Shown piece by piece: positions 1 to 12,800 of a stretch of DNA of 64,000 nt (position 1 is the stretch's first letter; each line of letters begins with the position of its first letter). Under the pieces are notes generated by a model. It made no database searches and was not told where the DNA came from. It saw nothing but the letters and a program-made list of their open reading frames with translations. Source of the stretch: Gnetum montanum (Eukaryota > Streptophyta > Gnetopsida > Gnetales > Gnetaceae); assembly GCA_015680685.1 (NCBI GenBank), contig MNCI01001443.1, positions 235,630 through 299,629 of the forward strand, given 5' to 3'. Both the position numbers and the translations under genes were made by a program.

Positions 1-3000
1 CACCCGTATCCCTTAGGTCCGCCTCTAAGCCTAACAAATCATCCTCAAGTGGGCCATCCCTTTTAGAAGTTATTCCTTCATGAGGAATGTCATCTTCATG
101 AGGTCCTTGCTCTAACACTGGCTCCATAGGAGGACGGTCTTCGTCATTAAGCTCTTCTTCCTGTACTTGCTCCTCATCTTGTCCGCCCTCTTCATCCACT
201 CATTGTACCTATATACAATAAATACATAAGGAAAAGCCATGATAGGATAAATCAAAAAATTTAAAGTCAGTAACACCCAAACTTACTTGTGATGGTCCTG
301 CATCCGCAGCAAAGGGGAGCTGATCTAAACTGATCCATAGGCGCTGCATAATTTCATCTTCAGTTAATTCAGACCAAACTCCATTCCCCATATCAGTTCT
401 AACCTTCACCTTCCCTTTCTCCACACTAGTCCATCGGGGCAGTTCAGGGAAGAAAGTAGGGACTGTGGCCTCATCCCTGGGAAGAGTAATTTCTCTTTCC
501 GGGGATGTGCTTACTGTCACCTGCTCCTGGAACTTCTCGAAGGCTTTGGATGCGCCAATTACATCGAGGAATACCCGCAAGGATGGAGCTTCGATGGCAG
601 AATCTTGATAGTGCTGACGATAAGTGATACATTCTCGCTTATACAGAAGCTTATGATATTTTTCTTTCTGCCCCCACTCTTGCATACTTGCGCAAAAATC
701 CTTTCAGTCCTAGTTTTTCTGGGCCAACAGCTCTATTTGCATCCTCTGCTCCACCAATTCCCAACTGGTTGGTACGCTGTTCCTGACTGTGGTCCAATAG
801 CGAGCGTAATCAATAACAATTGTATGCCAGTACTCTTCATCTGTTCCTCATGCCTATAGGAATTCACATCACGATTTTAAGTCTCTGACATCTTTGGCCA
901 GAGACACCTTTTCCTTCTCTAAACTATGCAGCTTCTTCTAGAGGTCCTCATTGACATTTTGACTTTCCCAGAAGGAGCGAGTCGAGCGTAACACACATTT
1001 ATGCATTTTCTCATAAATGTTGCATGGCATAACTACCCTGTCTGATGAAGGCTCCACTATGTCCAAGTCAATGGGCTCCGTAGGGTTCCATCGAAGACGA
1101 GTTCCTGATAACAAACATTATCAAACGTAAATAAAATATATAACTTTATAATAAAATAAGCCTATTATAGCTGTAACATACCAGCCCTAGGATTGACGCG
1201 CTCGAGACGCTTGATCATATCGCTGACAATGCCTTTCATGAAGGCAACCTTGTCAGGAAATTCTCCCCACACTCTGCTTACAATGGCAGACGTGGATGCA
1301 CCTTGTTCATCTGTAGCATAATTAAGTTAAAATTTCTAGTTATTAACAAAATTCTTTACAAATTCTAATACACTGATTTTCTCTACCTCTTACAGTGGGG
1401 AGTGCGTTAACATTTTCCATCTCCTCTCTCTCCTCACGCACAAGGTTCTGTATGTCACTTATTCTAATAGCTAGGGCCTCTTCTTCCAAAACTGGGGCCC
1501 CTTCCCCATGCTGTAATACCACTGCCCCTGTTTCAGGGGTCAACTGCTCCGTAGGTCTCACTGTTCATGTCACATAACACATTTAAAAAATTTAGAATAC
1601 CCTAAATAAAGTTGCGTAATATAATAATTACCATAACTTTCACTACCTCTTTACACTTACTAGGTGGAGGTTTACTCCGCTAAACTCTAACTTGTACAGT
1701 TTTGCCCATGCCACTTGCTGGTTCCACAGGGGACTCTGTTAGGCGAGGCCTTTTACGCTGAGCTGAGGTGTCTACAATTTCTTCCATAGGCGTTTCCTTT
1801 GTAAAGCATTGCCGGTGTAAGTGGGAACCACCCCACCTACACTGTCAGGGTCCCGTACTCGAGGCATTGCCAAATACCTTGTCATTATAGACAGAGACTC
1901 CCCAATCCCCTCCGGAGGATCCTATCCTTGGGTAGTGCCGAAAATATGGGAAATCCAAGGTTTGGATAGCTGGTCTCGGTCTTGCTGCACCCAGACCTCA
2001 TTCCTCTGGACAACCAAGAATTTGGCAAAATGTCGAAGGCAAGCTATGAAGAAGGCAAAATGCACACTGAAACGAGATTCAAGCTTCTGGCGGAAATCAT
2101 TTTAGTGCGTAACCCCTCAGCGAAATAGCTTGCCCAGTTGAACTGGGTCCCTTCCTCCATAACCTCCCGCATGATACGGGCATGTTCTATGGTAAAGAAC
2201 CTTCCCTGTGAGAGTGTTTTGGGGAAAGCCTAGGCCCGGAAGAGCAGATAGATAGTCTTAGCGACCTCTAACTCAATCTTTTCACAAGGGATCCCCTTGG
2301 TTTCCTTTTTGGTCCCTAGCCACTCCTCCAGCTCTTCTTGACATTTGACGCTCCTCCTTAACTTTTCCTCTATGGGAAGATCGTCAGAGGGGATGCAGAA
2401 GAGGTCAGTAAATAGCTAAGCATCGATATCAAAGTTTACATGCATGTGATTCACACGCGTGCAAAAACACTCAGTTCCCTCGTTGAAGGAGTTAACCAGG
2501 GTTAACATTTCGCTAGCAGCGACATCAGGGGTTACAGCCATAAATAAATGCATTAGCCTGGCTTCCCGCAATTTGGTGACCAATGCAACTGGGGCCGCCA
2601 TGTGGCCAAGCCAGCGGTGTGCCTCTTTTATATCGCCATAATGGAAGAGGAGGGTATTCACCTCGCGGTCAGAAATTGTGATGGTAATCTCCCGGGATTC
2701 CCTGACTAAATAACGCAAGGCATATGTCAAAATAAGCGAAAACACTATTACGCAACATTTCAAAAACAAAAGAAAAACAATATAATATACTGTAATTAAT
2801 AACAACAATGAAACCTTACCAAGTCCAAATGGCAAAGGAAATGGAGGAAGTTTCCTCTACACATTCGCGATGATAAGGGGCGGGTTCAAAGTCCATTCAT
2901 CATGTAACCACCTGAGATTCTAAAAATTCTTGAAGGAATCAGCAATGGGTGGCATACTCATGAATGTCGAAGGCCATCTGCCCCATTACACAGGCGCGTA

Positions 3001-4039
3001 CATTGCTAGTGGAGGTAAACTCCTTTATTGCTGTTTCGGTCTAAGACAATGTATCATTATTGCCTACTAACCCATTTTCGTTGATAAAAAACCTGTATCA
3101 TATGACACATTATTATCTTATGCTTTACAAATTCAGACATTAGAAACATAATGACAATATTTCCAATAAAACAACTTACCCGCCCAAATAATACATTGTG
3201 CCTGGTGGGTTCTGAAAGTAAGTCGAGACATGACGAGCCACGAACATAGTATTGTACGCATGGTAACAGCTAAACCTAGCCATTTTCCAGATCCAACTTA
3301 AGCACCTCAATCCTCTGGCGCTAAGTTTGCGGTCTTGGGGACGACCAGTATCGATAATCCCATCTGTCAAGAAAGCCAGAATGCCCTGCGTAGAACCCAC
3401 TAAGAGATGTTCCAAAATAGCGCCAGCCACATCCCCTGATAGATGCAACCATACAATAATACTGTAGTTATGTAGCAAAAACTACAGAAACTCCAACACA
3501 TCCTTTCAGAACCATATAGCCCTCCCCTACAATCGAGTTTGAGGGGAAGGAACATTGGGTACGATCAGGTTTATACAACATAAAACCCCGACTATGTTCA
3601 AGACGATTAGGACAGGTTTCAACATGATACTGTACAAAAAAATAAATATATTATCGTCTAGATTCTAATTGCATGCTTAAACTATAGAAAATTTACAAAT
3701 TATGCTTTAGCTATACAGCCGAAATCGCCTAAACCCTTGTAACAGTACAAGGTTTGTCCCAGACAATGGTGATTGATGCAATCCTATTGTATAAACCCTC
3801 ATTTTAATGTGAGGTCTGCAGCCTAAAACTCTAATTTATGCAGATGAAACTACAATAATAAACACCGCAAAGAAGAGGCATATCATTAAAAGCAATACGA
3901 ATAAGCAAGGGATGGCCTACCGATTCAGAGGCGTAGCGTCTCTCACTTCGACCAAGGCCTGTGAAGCACGGTGCAGGCTCCCTTGTACTTCGTCAATCTT
4001 TGCCAATTTGGTGTTCTTCCCTCTTACTTTCGGCACCAT
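1..4039 (-). pseudogene. Antisense spliced accessory gene (aORF), copy in element E
   Basis: Runs against pol. From GT-AG sites and alignment to the copies in A and B, I place exons at 4039-3921 (start ATG, lysine-rich N terminus), 3629-3180 (FCP1-like domain), 3092-2820, 2705-1632 (plant-mobile-like domain), 1560-1387, 1310-1192, 1104-287, and 208 to beyond the window edge (acidic tail rich in D and E). The eight exons match the copy in B in order and approximate length, although the protein is far diverged. Exon 2 has the HAD motif I region as VLNIVGVL, so the nucleophile Asp is replaced by Asn. The end 'YFQNPPGTMYY' resembles the FCP1 C-terminal 'NPP' signature. Exon 2 and exon 7 carry several stop codons, so this copy is dead. 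Role unknown; the FCP1 relationship is from family knowledge. Confidence 0.75.
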
Positions 4040-4179
4040 TGTTACATTCCTAACACCTTCACACCTTTACGGCTTTACAGATAACATGCTGCAATCTTTT
4101 TCTCTTCCTCCTTCTCTCTGTAATAGCTGAGAATTCAAATTCGCGATAGCCAATAGCCTGTTTTCAATGAGAACTGCCT

Positions 4180-4187
4180 ACTTATAT
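4180..4187 (-). promoter_or_regulatory. TATA box of the antisense gene in element E
   Basis: The minus strand reads GCATATAAGTAGG here, about 140 bases upstream of the exon 1 ATG at 4039. A TATA box at the equivalent place is also seen in the copies in A (26455) and B (35519), which supports a real, independent antisense promoter. Confidence 0.5.
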
Positions 4188-4529
4188 GCGAAATTAACCA
4201 ACTTGACGCCTGATTTCAGCGAGACTTGTCCAAATGCTAGTGTAAGTATGAGCTAGAACCTGAAAATCAAGGCATTAATTATGACAAATATCGCATGCAT
4301 TACGATCCGAAACGACCCTAAACTACTGCATCTTATCTCCTCGTAATCAGGTCGCATTAATTATAGGATGTTCACCGAATTTAAAATTCAGTTAGCTTCT
4401 TACGCTCAGTGATGTCACGTCATGTCCTTTTAGACTAAACCAAGCATTATTCATTAAATACTTATCACATCCAACTTAGCATCTTTCTAATTACTTTTGT
4501 ATTTGGCAATTTTGCAAGATAATTGGCAA
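4188..4529. other. Spacer between antisense promoter and RT region in element E
   Basis: No coding potential on either strand. By position it separates the divergently transcribed aORF (minus) and pol (plus). In A and B the same spacer holds GGCC hairpin repeats; I do not see a clear array here. Confidence 0.5.
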
Positions 4530-6389
4530 ATGGACGAAACTTTATCTACACCCCTAGTTTTAACAGGCCCACACGAGGAAATCTTTAGACAACTTGATCC
4601 CACACTAGTAAAAATTAACCTTGCCCTTGATGATGCAACCATAGCCACGTCGGAAATATCTCTAGACTAGCCAGAACAATCAACGCGCATGCTAGATCTG
4701 GAAGCTAGAGATGTAACCGAAGACCCCCTCGACGAGGTCTCTATGGTTACGCATAGAGGTGAGACTAAAAATCTTAAGGTTAGTTCTTTACTAGACCAAA
4801 AGGCACATGACGACATAAAATAGGTCCTCCAAAATAATATCACAGTGTTTGCATGGTCATACAAAGATATGCCGAGACTAGATCCAAGGTTAATACAACA
4901 CAACATAATTCTAGATCTCCATATCAAAGTAGTTAGATAGAAAGCATGAAAGATTAAGCTAGAAGTTATGCTAGCAATACGTGATGAAATCACTAAACTG
5001 TACTAGGCTGATTTTATTCGCGCGATCGATTACTTAGACTGGGTATCCAACATTGTAGTTGTTCCCAAAAAGACTGGAGGGATACGCAACTGCATAGACT
5101 TCTGAGACTTAAACAAAGCTACAATTAAGGATAATTTTCCATTACTGAGTATTGATCAATTGGTGGATACAACTATTGGGAATGCACTTTTATCCTTCAT
5201 GGATGGCTTCTTAGGCTACAATCAAATACGCATCAACCCAAAACACCAGCTGACAACGACATTCATGAAACCCTGGGGGACATTTTGTTACACCATGATA
5301 CCTTTTGGGTTAAAAAATGCCAGAGATACATATCAACGAGCCATGACGTACATCTTTAGCGATTACCTCCTAGGGAGACTGAATGATTATGTTGACGATA
5401 TAGCTGTTAAGTCTATAAAGTCAGAGGATCATTCAGAGGACCTGGAGTTAGTCCTTAAAAGATGTTCTAAATACGACCTCCGGCTCAACCCAAAGAAGTA
5501 CGTGTTCGGAGTCAAAACCGGATGCATGCTGGGGTTTGTGGTATCGGAAACTGGTATATGAGTAGATCCTGACAAAGTTAGGGCCATTGTTGAATTGACA
5601 CCCCCTACAAATCTCAAGCAATTACGTGGATTGTAGGGGAGGTTACAGTTTATCAGGTGGTTCATCTAGAGATTAACCGATAAATTACACCCTATGCAAC
5701 ATTTGCTTAAAAAGAGGGTTAATTTCAAATGGATAGATGATTATCAGCGTGCATTTGACAGCTTGAAGCAAGAGCTTCAATTCTTGCCAACAGTTTTCCC
5801 ACCGCAAAGGGATCAACTGTTTTACATTTACCTCGTGACTTTAGACATAGCCTTAGCTGCATTACTTTGTCAAAAGAGGGATGATGGGTCAGAAGTACCC
5901 ATCTATTACTTGAGTCATGCTCTATGTGCATATGAAATGAGGTACAACGAAGTAGAGCGTAATTGCTTAGCGTTAGTATTTACGCTCAAGAAGTGAAGAC
6001 ATTATCTCTTCCGTAGCTAGGTCAACATTATCTGCAAAAATAACATCCTTATGGCCATTATGCATAATCTATACGAAAGTAGTAAAATAGCTCGTTGGAA
6101 AGCTATCACGGCGGAATTCGATCTGCATTACATTGGTCAATCTTCTACGAAAGGCCAAGTGATAGTTGACCAATTAATAACATCACCTATTGATAGCCAG
6201 GTAACCATAGAGCCTGAATTTCCAGATGAGCATGTACATAGTCTAAGCCCTGTCCTAACAGGCCCCAAAGCAACGTTATATTTCGATGGAGCTTCAACCG
6301 TTAGAGGCGACAGTGCCACCACAGTTATTACGCTATGACCTAAGGATGTGCATCTTCATGCTTACCGCTTGACCTTTCCCTATACGAAC
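4530..6389 (+). pseudogene. pol: Element E pol, part 1: reverse transcriptase and gypsy RNase H
   Basis: One frame from an ATG at 4530 shows an N-terminal linker, then RT: the WSYKDMP and QHNIIL region near 4855-4915, a QIRINP block near 5222, the WGTFCY and PFGLKNA blocks near 5275-5320, and the catalytic DYVDD near 5388. The connection/gypsy RNase H (FYIYL, YYLSHAL, ERNCLALVF) occupies about 5820-5995. The second, archaeal-type RNase H starts at 'YFDGAST' near 6280 and is cut at 6389 by element C. At least ten in-frame stops, mostly TAG and some TGA, sit where the copies in A and B have Gln, Arg or Trp, so no functional enzyme can be made. The dual RNase H is diagnostic of the Tat lineage. 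Confidence 0.9.
6385..6389. repeat. Target-site duplication CGAAC, left side of element C
   Basis: CGAAC directly precedes the LTR at 6390 and recurs at 56171-56175 directly after the far LTR end at 56170. With one copy removed, E's RNase H frame continues without a break (TN before, NMVEYEG after). Confidence 0.9.
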
Positions 6390-8259
6390 TATACCGACTG
6401 AAATCATCAGTCTCTGGTTGGAAGGAAACAGAGACCAAGGGATCACGAGACATGCACAGAAGATCCTACCTTCGCTTGAGGGCGAGCTGGAATGGATGAA
6501 GGTAGAGTACCTTGGATGGTCCACATGCGGATCATGCAAGGATTTCCCCGAGCGTACACCGAAGTGCGATACGCTGGGTTATACGTAAATGATGTAACAG
6601 ACATAAAAAATGAAGCGTAAAAAGATGTAACACAGAGCGTAAATAATGTAAATAGAGCGTATACAATGTAAATAGAGCGTAAACAGCGTAAACGTAAAGA
6701 GAGCATAAATAGCACACACGTAACAATTGATGTAAACTGTAACAGATAATGGTATTTCAAAATGAGTGTTCCATGCATCGGTCTAACGCAGTTGTGGCTT
6801 TAACACAAGGTGGATGAAAAGCCCCGGTGGATGTAGGGATGACTGTTTACTGGGTCAAACTGTAGGCACATCGTATGGAGGCTGTATGCTCAGCGTACAA
6901 GGTTGATGTTGAGCGTATTTGATTTCTTGCTCTGGTTCTCTTTTGTTTTTGTCTCTGGTTTCCTAAAATTTCCAACCCCTGATCTCATGAAAAATATGGG
7001 TTTTTATGAGATCTTGGGCATTAGATTCTGATCTAGAAGGAGATGAGTGGCTGTGAGGTGAGAAAAATTTGGATCGAGAGACAGGTGGTGCGTTGACCGA
7101 GTGCAGGATATGTTACAACTGTCCTGCGTATAACATGCTAGCGTAGAGGATGCTAGCCTAAGTGTATAGCATGCCAACGTAGAGGATGCTAGCGTAAGTG
7201 TATAGCATGCCAGCATAAAGGATGCCAGCGTAAGCGTATAGCATACCAGCGTAGAGGATGCCAACGTACGCGTATAGCATACCAGCGTAAAGGATGCCAG
7301 CGTAAGCGTATAGCATACCAGCATAAAGGATGCCATCGTAAGCGTATAGCATATTAGTGTAGAGGATGCCAGTGTTAGCGTATAGCATACCAGTGTAGAG
7401 GATGCCAGCGTAAGCGTATAGCATGCCAGCGTAAGCGTATAGCATGCCAGCATAAGCGTATAGCATGCCAGCATATACCAAAAATGTACCCAGCATATAC
7501 ACATGAAGATGCTTCATTTTAAGGTCAAAAATTGATTTTGGGATGCCTGAGAGCTACTTGGAACCCTGAGGAAGGTCCTAGGCAATCTAGACACTCTGTT
7601 CTGGCATGTTTTAACTCATTTCTGGGGCCCAAAAGTTGCTGTACACTGGCTCTACATTGGGCGTATATGCCGAGCGTACAGGAATGAAAGGCCATCATTT
7701 GGTACCCAAAATTTGATTTTCAAGTGCCTGAGACATGCTGAGAACCTTGGGGAAGGTCCTGGGGGGTCCATATCCTCGATTCTGGTACATTTTGACTCAT
7801 TTCTGGGGCCTGAAATTTGCTGTACGCTGGCTCTACGTTGGGCCTATAGGAATGAAAGGCCATCATTTGGAGCCCAAAATTTGATTTTCAAGTGCCTGAG
7901 AGCTGCTGGGAACCCTGGGGAAAGTCCTAAGGGGTCCATATGCTCAGTTCTAGCATGTTTTTGACTCATTTTTGCGGCCCAAAAATCTTTCTACACTGGG
8001 CTATACGCTGGCCAGTGTACACCAAGGTGTGCCCAAAGTATACTTGGTCAAAACCAAGTATTTTGAATACAAAACTTGAAATTATTGATGCCGGATGCTG
8101 ACGTAGTCACCTATGGGTCCCAAGGAACTCTCTCTTATTCAAATATGCTCTTTTTAATGCTATTTTTAAGGTTCCCAAGTTTTGGTCATGCTGGGAAGTA
8201 TCATGACTTAGCTTGATTCCTGTCTGAAAGTGCTGGGTCCAAATTTTTGTGGTGTTTCA
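6390..8259 (-). repeat. 3' LTR of element C (1870 bp)
   Basis: Matches 13914-14800 plus 55219-56170. On the plus strand it begins TATACC, where sister LTRs have TGTACC (one transition), and ends TGTTTCA. Element-sense features: GCGTAAAC-like words at 6590-6720, a CATAAAAA near-TATA at 7001-7008, and a tandem array of roughly 18-36 bp units (CAGCGTAAGCGTATAGCAT type) at 7130-7490. Three diverged copies of an element of about 140 bp (from 'ATTTGATTTTCAAGTGCCTGAGA') follow at 7510-7980. The long open frames across the array are an artefact of its periodicity. Confidence 0.9.
7130..7490. repeat. Tandem array of GCGTAAGCGTATAGCAT units in LTR C
   Basis: Repeating words GCCAGCGTAAGCGTATAGCA and CCAGCGTAGAGGATG alternate about ten times. 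The same array is present at 14680-14800 and 55214-55390, and element A inserted within it. Confidence 0.85.
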
Positions 8260-8335
8260 TTGGCCCCTCTTTGTTGACGCTTGGAGGAATCGACCCAAGA
8301 AGCGTCACCAAAGAAGTACAAAATACCACAAGAAT
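8244..8335 (-). promoter_or_regulatory. Polypurine tract and enclosing hairpin, element C
   Basis: Directly inside the LTR the element-sense strand reads CAACAAAGAGGGGCCAA (8260-8276), a polypurine tract that would prime plus-strand DNA synthesis. It lies in the internal loop of an imperfect hairpin: outer arms TTGTGGTGTTT with AAATACCACAA, inner arms CTTTGTTGACGCTT with AAGCGTCACCAAAG. Confidence 0.75.
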
Positions 8336-9460
8336 CTTTGTATCATTGTTTTTTGACACTTGGGCAGATGTCATCGCACCGTGTTCAGTAGTACATGGGA
8401 TTGGGGAAATGAAGTTTGTAGCTGGATAGGGAAATGAAAATTTTTGGGATTGGGACCTAATCAAGGAATTATGCATGGTAAAGGGGATGCTCTGATGTGT
8501 ATATGGGTCATGCTGATCCTTGTCAATAGCCATTGTTTAGCAGACTTGGAATCAAGACATGAGATGTGCATCCTTTGGTAGAACAAGACTCTTGTTTAGT
8601 GTTTAAGAGGACTTGTTGGCCATGTGATGGTGGGTTACGTTCTCTGGAGGAATAGGCCCTTTGTTTGGTGTTAAAGAAAACCTGTTAGTGGAGAGCCAAA
8701 GCTGCGCAATGAGATGTTACTTGAGCTTTTGAGACATGAGTATTTGTTTCCAAGACAACTACCTTCCCGCCTGAGGCTTATGGGAAATGCCAAGGGTCTT
8801 ATGGTTCATTTTCCTCTTTGCTCTTTGCTCTTTTCTTTTTTCTTTCTTTTTCTTTTTTGTTCTTTTTCATTTTTTTTCTCTTTTTTATTTTTTTTGTGTC
8901 TCTTTGTTATTTGGAAATAGCTTTCTTTCAATTTTTCACTCATGCTCATGTGCCATATGTGTGTTGCAGTTGCTTGAGAGTGTCACAACGTGTAACAGTG
9001 TGTTCAAATTTTTGGGGTGTACTAGGTGTATTTGGGAACTGTAACCGGTTAGGAAAGGGAATAAGAGTGTTGGGGAAATGGAAAATGTATTGGGAATAGG
9101 GAATGTACTTTCGAACAGATTGATTAACCTAGTTGCGTGCATCAGAAACAATGTGGCACTTTGTCACCGTGATGAAGTGTATCCATGTATGAGCACCACT
9201 GGGTGTCATCCTGCAAAAATAACTCAAAGAAGACAAGAAAACCACAAGTGAATGAGTTAGCAAACACTTCAAGTATGAATGTGACTAATGCAAATGGAGG
9301 CACCATGTGAAACTTAAGGCAAATAAAATGAGTAGCAATAGTGTTTTCAGAGCCGGTGTGATGAATGATGTAGCAAGCATTGATGAAGAAATGTCATGAA
9401 TTACAGTAGTAGATGAATGTGCCAGAAATGATCTTGCCAAGACAGTTGTGGCAGATTGTC
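8336..9460. other. Non-coding 3' region of element C
   Basis: No credible gene. It contains a CTTCCC...GGGAAG inverted repeat (about 8763-8790), also present in A (16470) and B (30785), followed by a T-rich run (8812-8900). The short open frames over the T-rich run are composition artefacts. Confidence 0.6.
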
Positions 9461-9464
9461 ATGG

Positions 9465-9700
9465 GTTAGTTTTACGTCATAACCCATTGGACGTTGCCAG
9501 TTTATCGTCGTAGCGGATGGTATGATGCTAGTTTATAGTCGTGGCAGACTATGAAGAGGCAAGCTAGTTTATAATCTTAGTGGACTCTAGTGAATGAGTG
9601 TGATAGTTTAGTGTCATGTTGGATAGAGCTCTGTGGTGTCGGTTTATCGTAATGATGCCAGGACATTCTGTGGTATCATTTTTAAGTCGTGATGCCAGGA
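9465..9700. repeat. AGTTTA-anchored short-hairpin array, element C
   Basis: Repeated units of AGTTTA followed by a small inverted repeat such as ATAGTC...GACTAT, spaced about 40-60 bases. The same array type sits between pol and the polypurine tract in elements A, B and E. Confidence 0.7.
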
Positions 9701-9829
9701 CTGTCAGGGTGGATGCATGCATGTGCGTCTGTACAATCCTGTAAACAAAAGCAACTAGAGAAAACAATGTTAAATAGTAACTGCAGAAAACATGAATTGA
9801 AATGCACAAGTGAATAGAAAATAATGTGA

Positions 9830-9897
9830 AAAGGTGATTGTTTAAGGCATTTTCAGGCCATGTGTTCTAGTTTAAGGCCTTTTCGGGCCACATGCAA
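9830..9897. repeat. GGCC hairpin repeats after gag-protease of element C
   Basis: Two to three units of the form AGTTTAAGGCCTTTTCGGGCC. Equivalent arrays flank the antisense gene in A and B, so this may be what remains of the module boundary after the pol/aORF region was lost. Confidence 0.65.
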
Positions 9898-12800
9898 GCG
9901 CGTAAGCTAGTACAATGTAAACTAAGGTGACGTATGCACAAAGAACAAAGGTGAGGAGTGGGCGGCGGTTAGACGTGTCTTTGGCTGCAGGGGAGTCTTG
10001 ATTATGTGGTTGTTTCTTAGTCAGACATGGTCTAGGAGGTGCGCTAGTTTTCTCTAGGAGGCTTTCAATTTTTACCCCTTGTTCGGGCATTTTAGCTCTA
10101 GGTGTTGTGTTTGTTGTTGTGGGTGTTGCTTCAAGAGGCTCCTCTTTCAAGACCTGTGACATGTCTATGTTGTGGTCAGCTTGAAAGGGAGTGTTGTCAC
10201 CATGTATAATGACTTTTCTGCCTTCGTATGGAAGGTGGATTTCTTGATGTATCGGTGAGGAAACGGCTCATTGTTGTGCTAGCCATGGTCTGCCAAGAAT
10301 CATGTTGAAACGAGGCATCTCTTCTATGATAGTGAACTCTGTGCTGGTGGGGAATTATTCACCTGCCACAAAGGCTAAGTTGATTGTGCCCTTAACTATG
10401 ACACATGGTCCATTGAAAGATTTTAAGCACATGGTTTCTGTTGCCATGATCTCATCTGCCATGCCTACTTTGTCAATGACGGAGTATAGAACTACGTTTG
10501 TTGCTGCACCGTCATCACTGGATACTCTACAAATGGTACATTGCCCAACACGTACACTAATAGATAATGGAGCTGTTGTGACTTCCCCTCATTCAGGGTC
10601 ATGTTTAACTGCCTCATCACAAAAGGCTAAGGTGTTTGAGCCCAATCCTTGTGGTGTGTGTTCTGAAATCGTTGCACGGATGGATTCCATGTTAGTAGGA
10701 ATGTCCTCTATAACAGGAATGGATGCTAACGTTTGCGCTAGGGCTTTGCGATGAGCCGATGATGTCATGACCAAATCGTACAAGCTCACGGTTGTGTTCT
10801 TTTGTTTGAGCATTTGTTTCACCTGGGCTAGTGTAGCTACAAAGTCTGTGTTGTCTTCCATTGTGTTGGTTGCCTCTATATGGGTTGAGGGCTTGGGCCT
10901 AGTTTGTTTGGGATTAGAGGCAGGGCCCCCAGTGTTTAGTTGTTGTATATTAGGTGTGTCCTTTGTTTTAGCTGTGGGCATTGTTCGTTGTTCGTTTTTC
11001 CTCTTCTGCTGCCATTTGGTAGGTTTATCCGTGTTGTTGGCAAGGTTGACTCTTAAGGGAGGAAAGGTTGAGACGTTTCCTACAGTTGGGCTCAGGGTAA
11101 GTGAGGGGCCATCATGTGGTGGCACTTTTATGACAAATGGAAGTTTAGGAGGTGTTGTTGTTATTTGACTAGCCTATTGTGGCACCTTGATAATGAAAGG
11201 TTTCTTTGCTGTTGTCGTTGGTGCAACATGACAATTTAACATCTTAGCGGACGACTGTGGTGGTACTTTGACCACAAAGGGTGTCTTCGGTGCTTGGGAT
11301 TACGTTGCATCTTGCCAGTTTAATGTCTTAGTGGACGTATGAGGTGGTGGTACCTTGATCACAAAGGGTATCTTCGGTGCTCTAGGTGACACCTTGGTGA
11401 TGATGGGAGGTCTACTGCTAATGGAGGTGGAGGGGATTGTTGCCTTGCTGGGAGGAACATGAATTACAAAAGGTTGCTGCATAGGTTTAGGCTTACTATC
11501 TATGCCAATGGAGTTTATGACATAGGGGGCATCGTTTGTGCTGGGTTGATTCAGGGTGTTGACATTCAGTTGGCCCTGTTCTATCATTGCTTGTAGATCA
11601 TCCTTTAATTCACGACAGGTGTCGGTATTGTGACTGGACATTTGGTGGTAGTGAAAGAATTGGTCTAACTTGAAATTTCGTGGAACCGGGGGCTCATTTG
11701 GTGCTACTAAGGTGGGGTTCCTCAGTAACTCGCAATACCTATCATGTCAGTGGCGAGCATTCTCCGTTACGTGTTTGTATTGGATTTTCCCAGCTTTAAG
11801 GAGTTTCTCTAGTAGTTCTGAAGGTCGCACAGGTAGCGGTGTGTACTTAGAGAAATCCTTGCATTGAAAATTGGATCTTAAGGTAGCCCCTGTTGTTGCA
11901 GGCGGGTTGGTTCGAGTGTTAGTCGTTTTTGTGCTTGCGGCCACAGTTTCCGTTGTTGCCTTTTGTTTAGCAATGTGTTGGTTCTTGTAAGCCACATAGG
12001 TGGGGTCATTGCTAGTTTGTGAAGCTTGTTCAATGTTCTTGATCTGTGTGAATTCTTGGCTCAATGTTTGAGCGCTTAGGTAGTAAATTTTTGACTTAAT
12101 GAAGTCATTCACGGCTCCCTTCATAATCGTAAGCAAATACTTTTTAGGGATGGGCTCATGAAGTTTGTTAAGGGTTGCACTCCATCGTTGGATGAACTTT
12201 TGCACAGGCTCAAGTGGTGCTTGTTTCACCTATATCAGACTATCTAGTGTGGCTTCAGGCTTGAGGTTGTACTTAAATTGGGTAACGAACTGATGTAATA
12301 GATCCTCCAGAGAGGATATGGAGTTACGAGGCAAGGCTCGGTACCAGTCTAAGGCTACACCCATTAAGGACATAGCAAACACTCACAAGATTGCGTGGGG
12401 CCAAGCTTGACGCAATAGAGTTTCTGATCGAAATGTGACTAAGTGAGCATTCGGATCTCCCTTCCCATTGTACTTGGTTAACTAGGGTAGTGTGATTCCC
12501 TTGGGTAAAGCTAATGGTGGCACTGAAGAGCTAATTGGATCGTCGCGATAGAAATCCAGTACTTTAACTTGTTCAGTGTTGTCAGCTTTGAGTTGCTTTA
12601 TCTCATCCGCTAATGCTTGCATCATCTGTTTTGCTTCTACCCACTCTTGAGCGGTAGGCAGATTAGTTGGTTGGGGAGGTTGTTGGGTTGTCATTTGTTG
12701 CTGTGGAGCGATGTTCAGAGTTGCGGTTGTGGGGTGTGGCACGTTGAAGTGAGTGGGTTGTTGAACAAGGGGTATGGCCCCTTGCCTAGCCACAAACTGT

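Larger units (their letters stand above)
1..6389 (+). mobile_element. Element E, left part: outermost Tat-lineage Ty3/gypsy retrotransposon
   Basis: The outermost and most diverged element. This segment carries the antisense aORF gene (minus strand, up to 4039) and then plus-strand reverse transcriptase and gypsy RNase H, ending inside the second RNase H at 6389, where element C is inserted. Coding continues at 56171 after C, and the polypurine tract and 3' LTR follow at 59494 and 59508. The gag region and 5' LTR lie to the left of the window. The numerous stop codons in pol mark it as an old, inactive copy. Confidence 0.85.

Noticed and set aside
7130-7490. CRISPR-like regular repeats
   Set aside because: Units are contiguous and drift gradually, without unique spacers, inside a plant LTR.
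7004-7517. Open frames of 119-166 codons with CYTLTLAS or YAGMLYAYAGILYAG repeats (minus strand)
   Set aside because: They are translations of the CAGCGTAAGCGTATAGCAT tandem array in LTR C; periodicity without stops explains them in several frames.
8787-9044. Phe-rich hydrophobic frames suggesting a membrane protein
   Set aside because: They read through a T-rich run in the 3' region of element C; no start context or homologue.
10302-11168. Plus-strand frames of 150 and 133 codons
   Set aside because: Antisense shadows of element C gag-protease; the minus strand carries the recognisable protease motifs.
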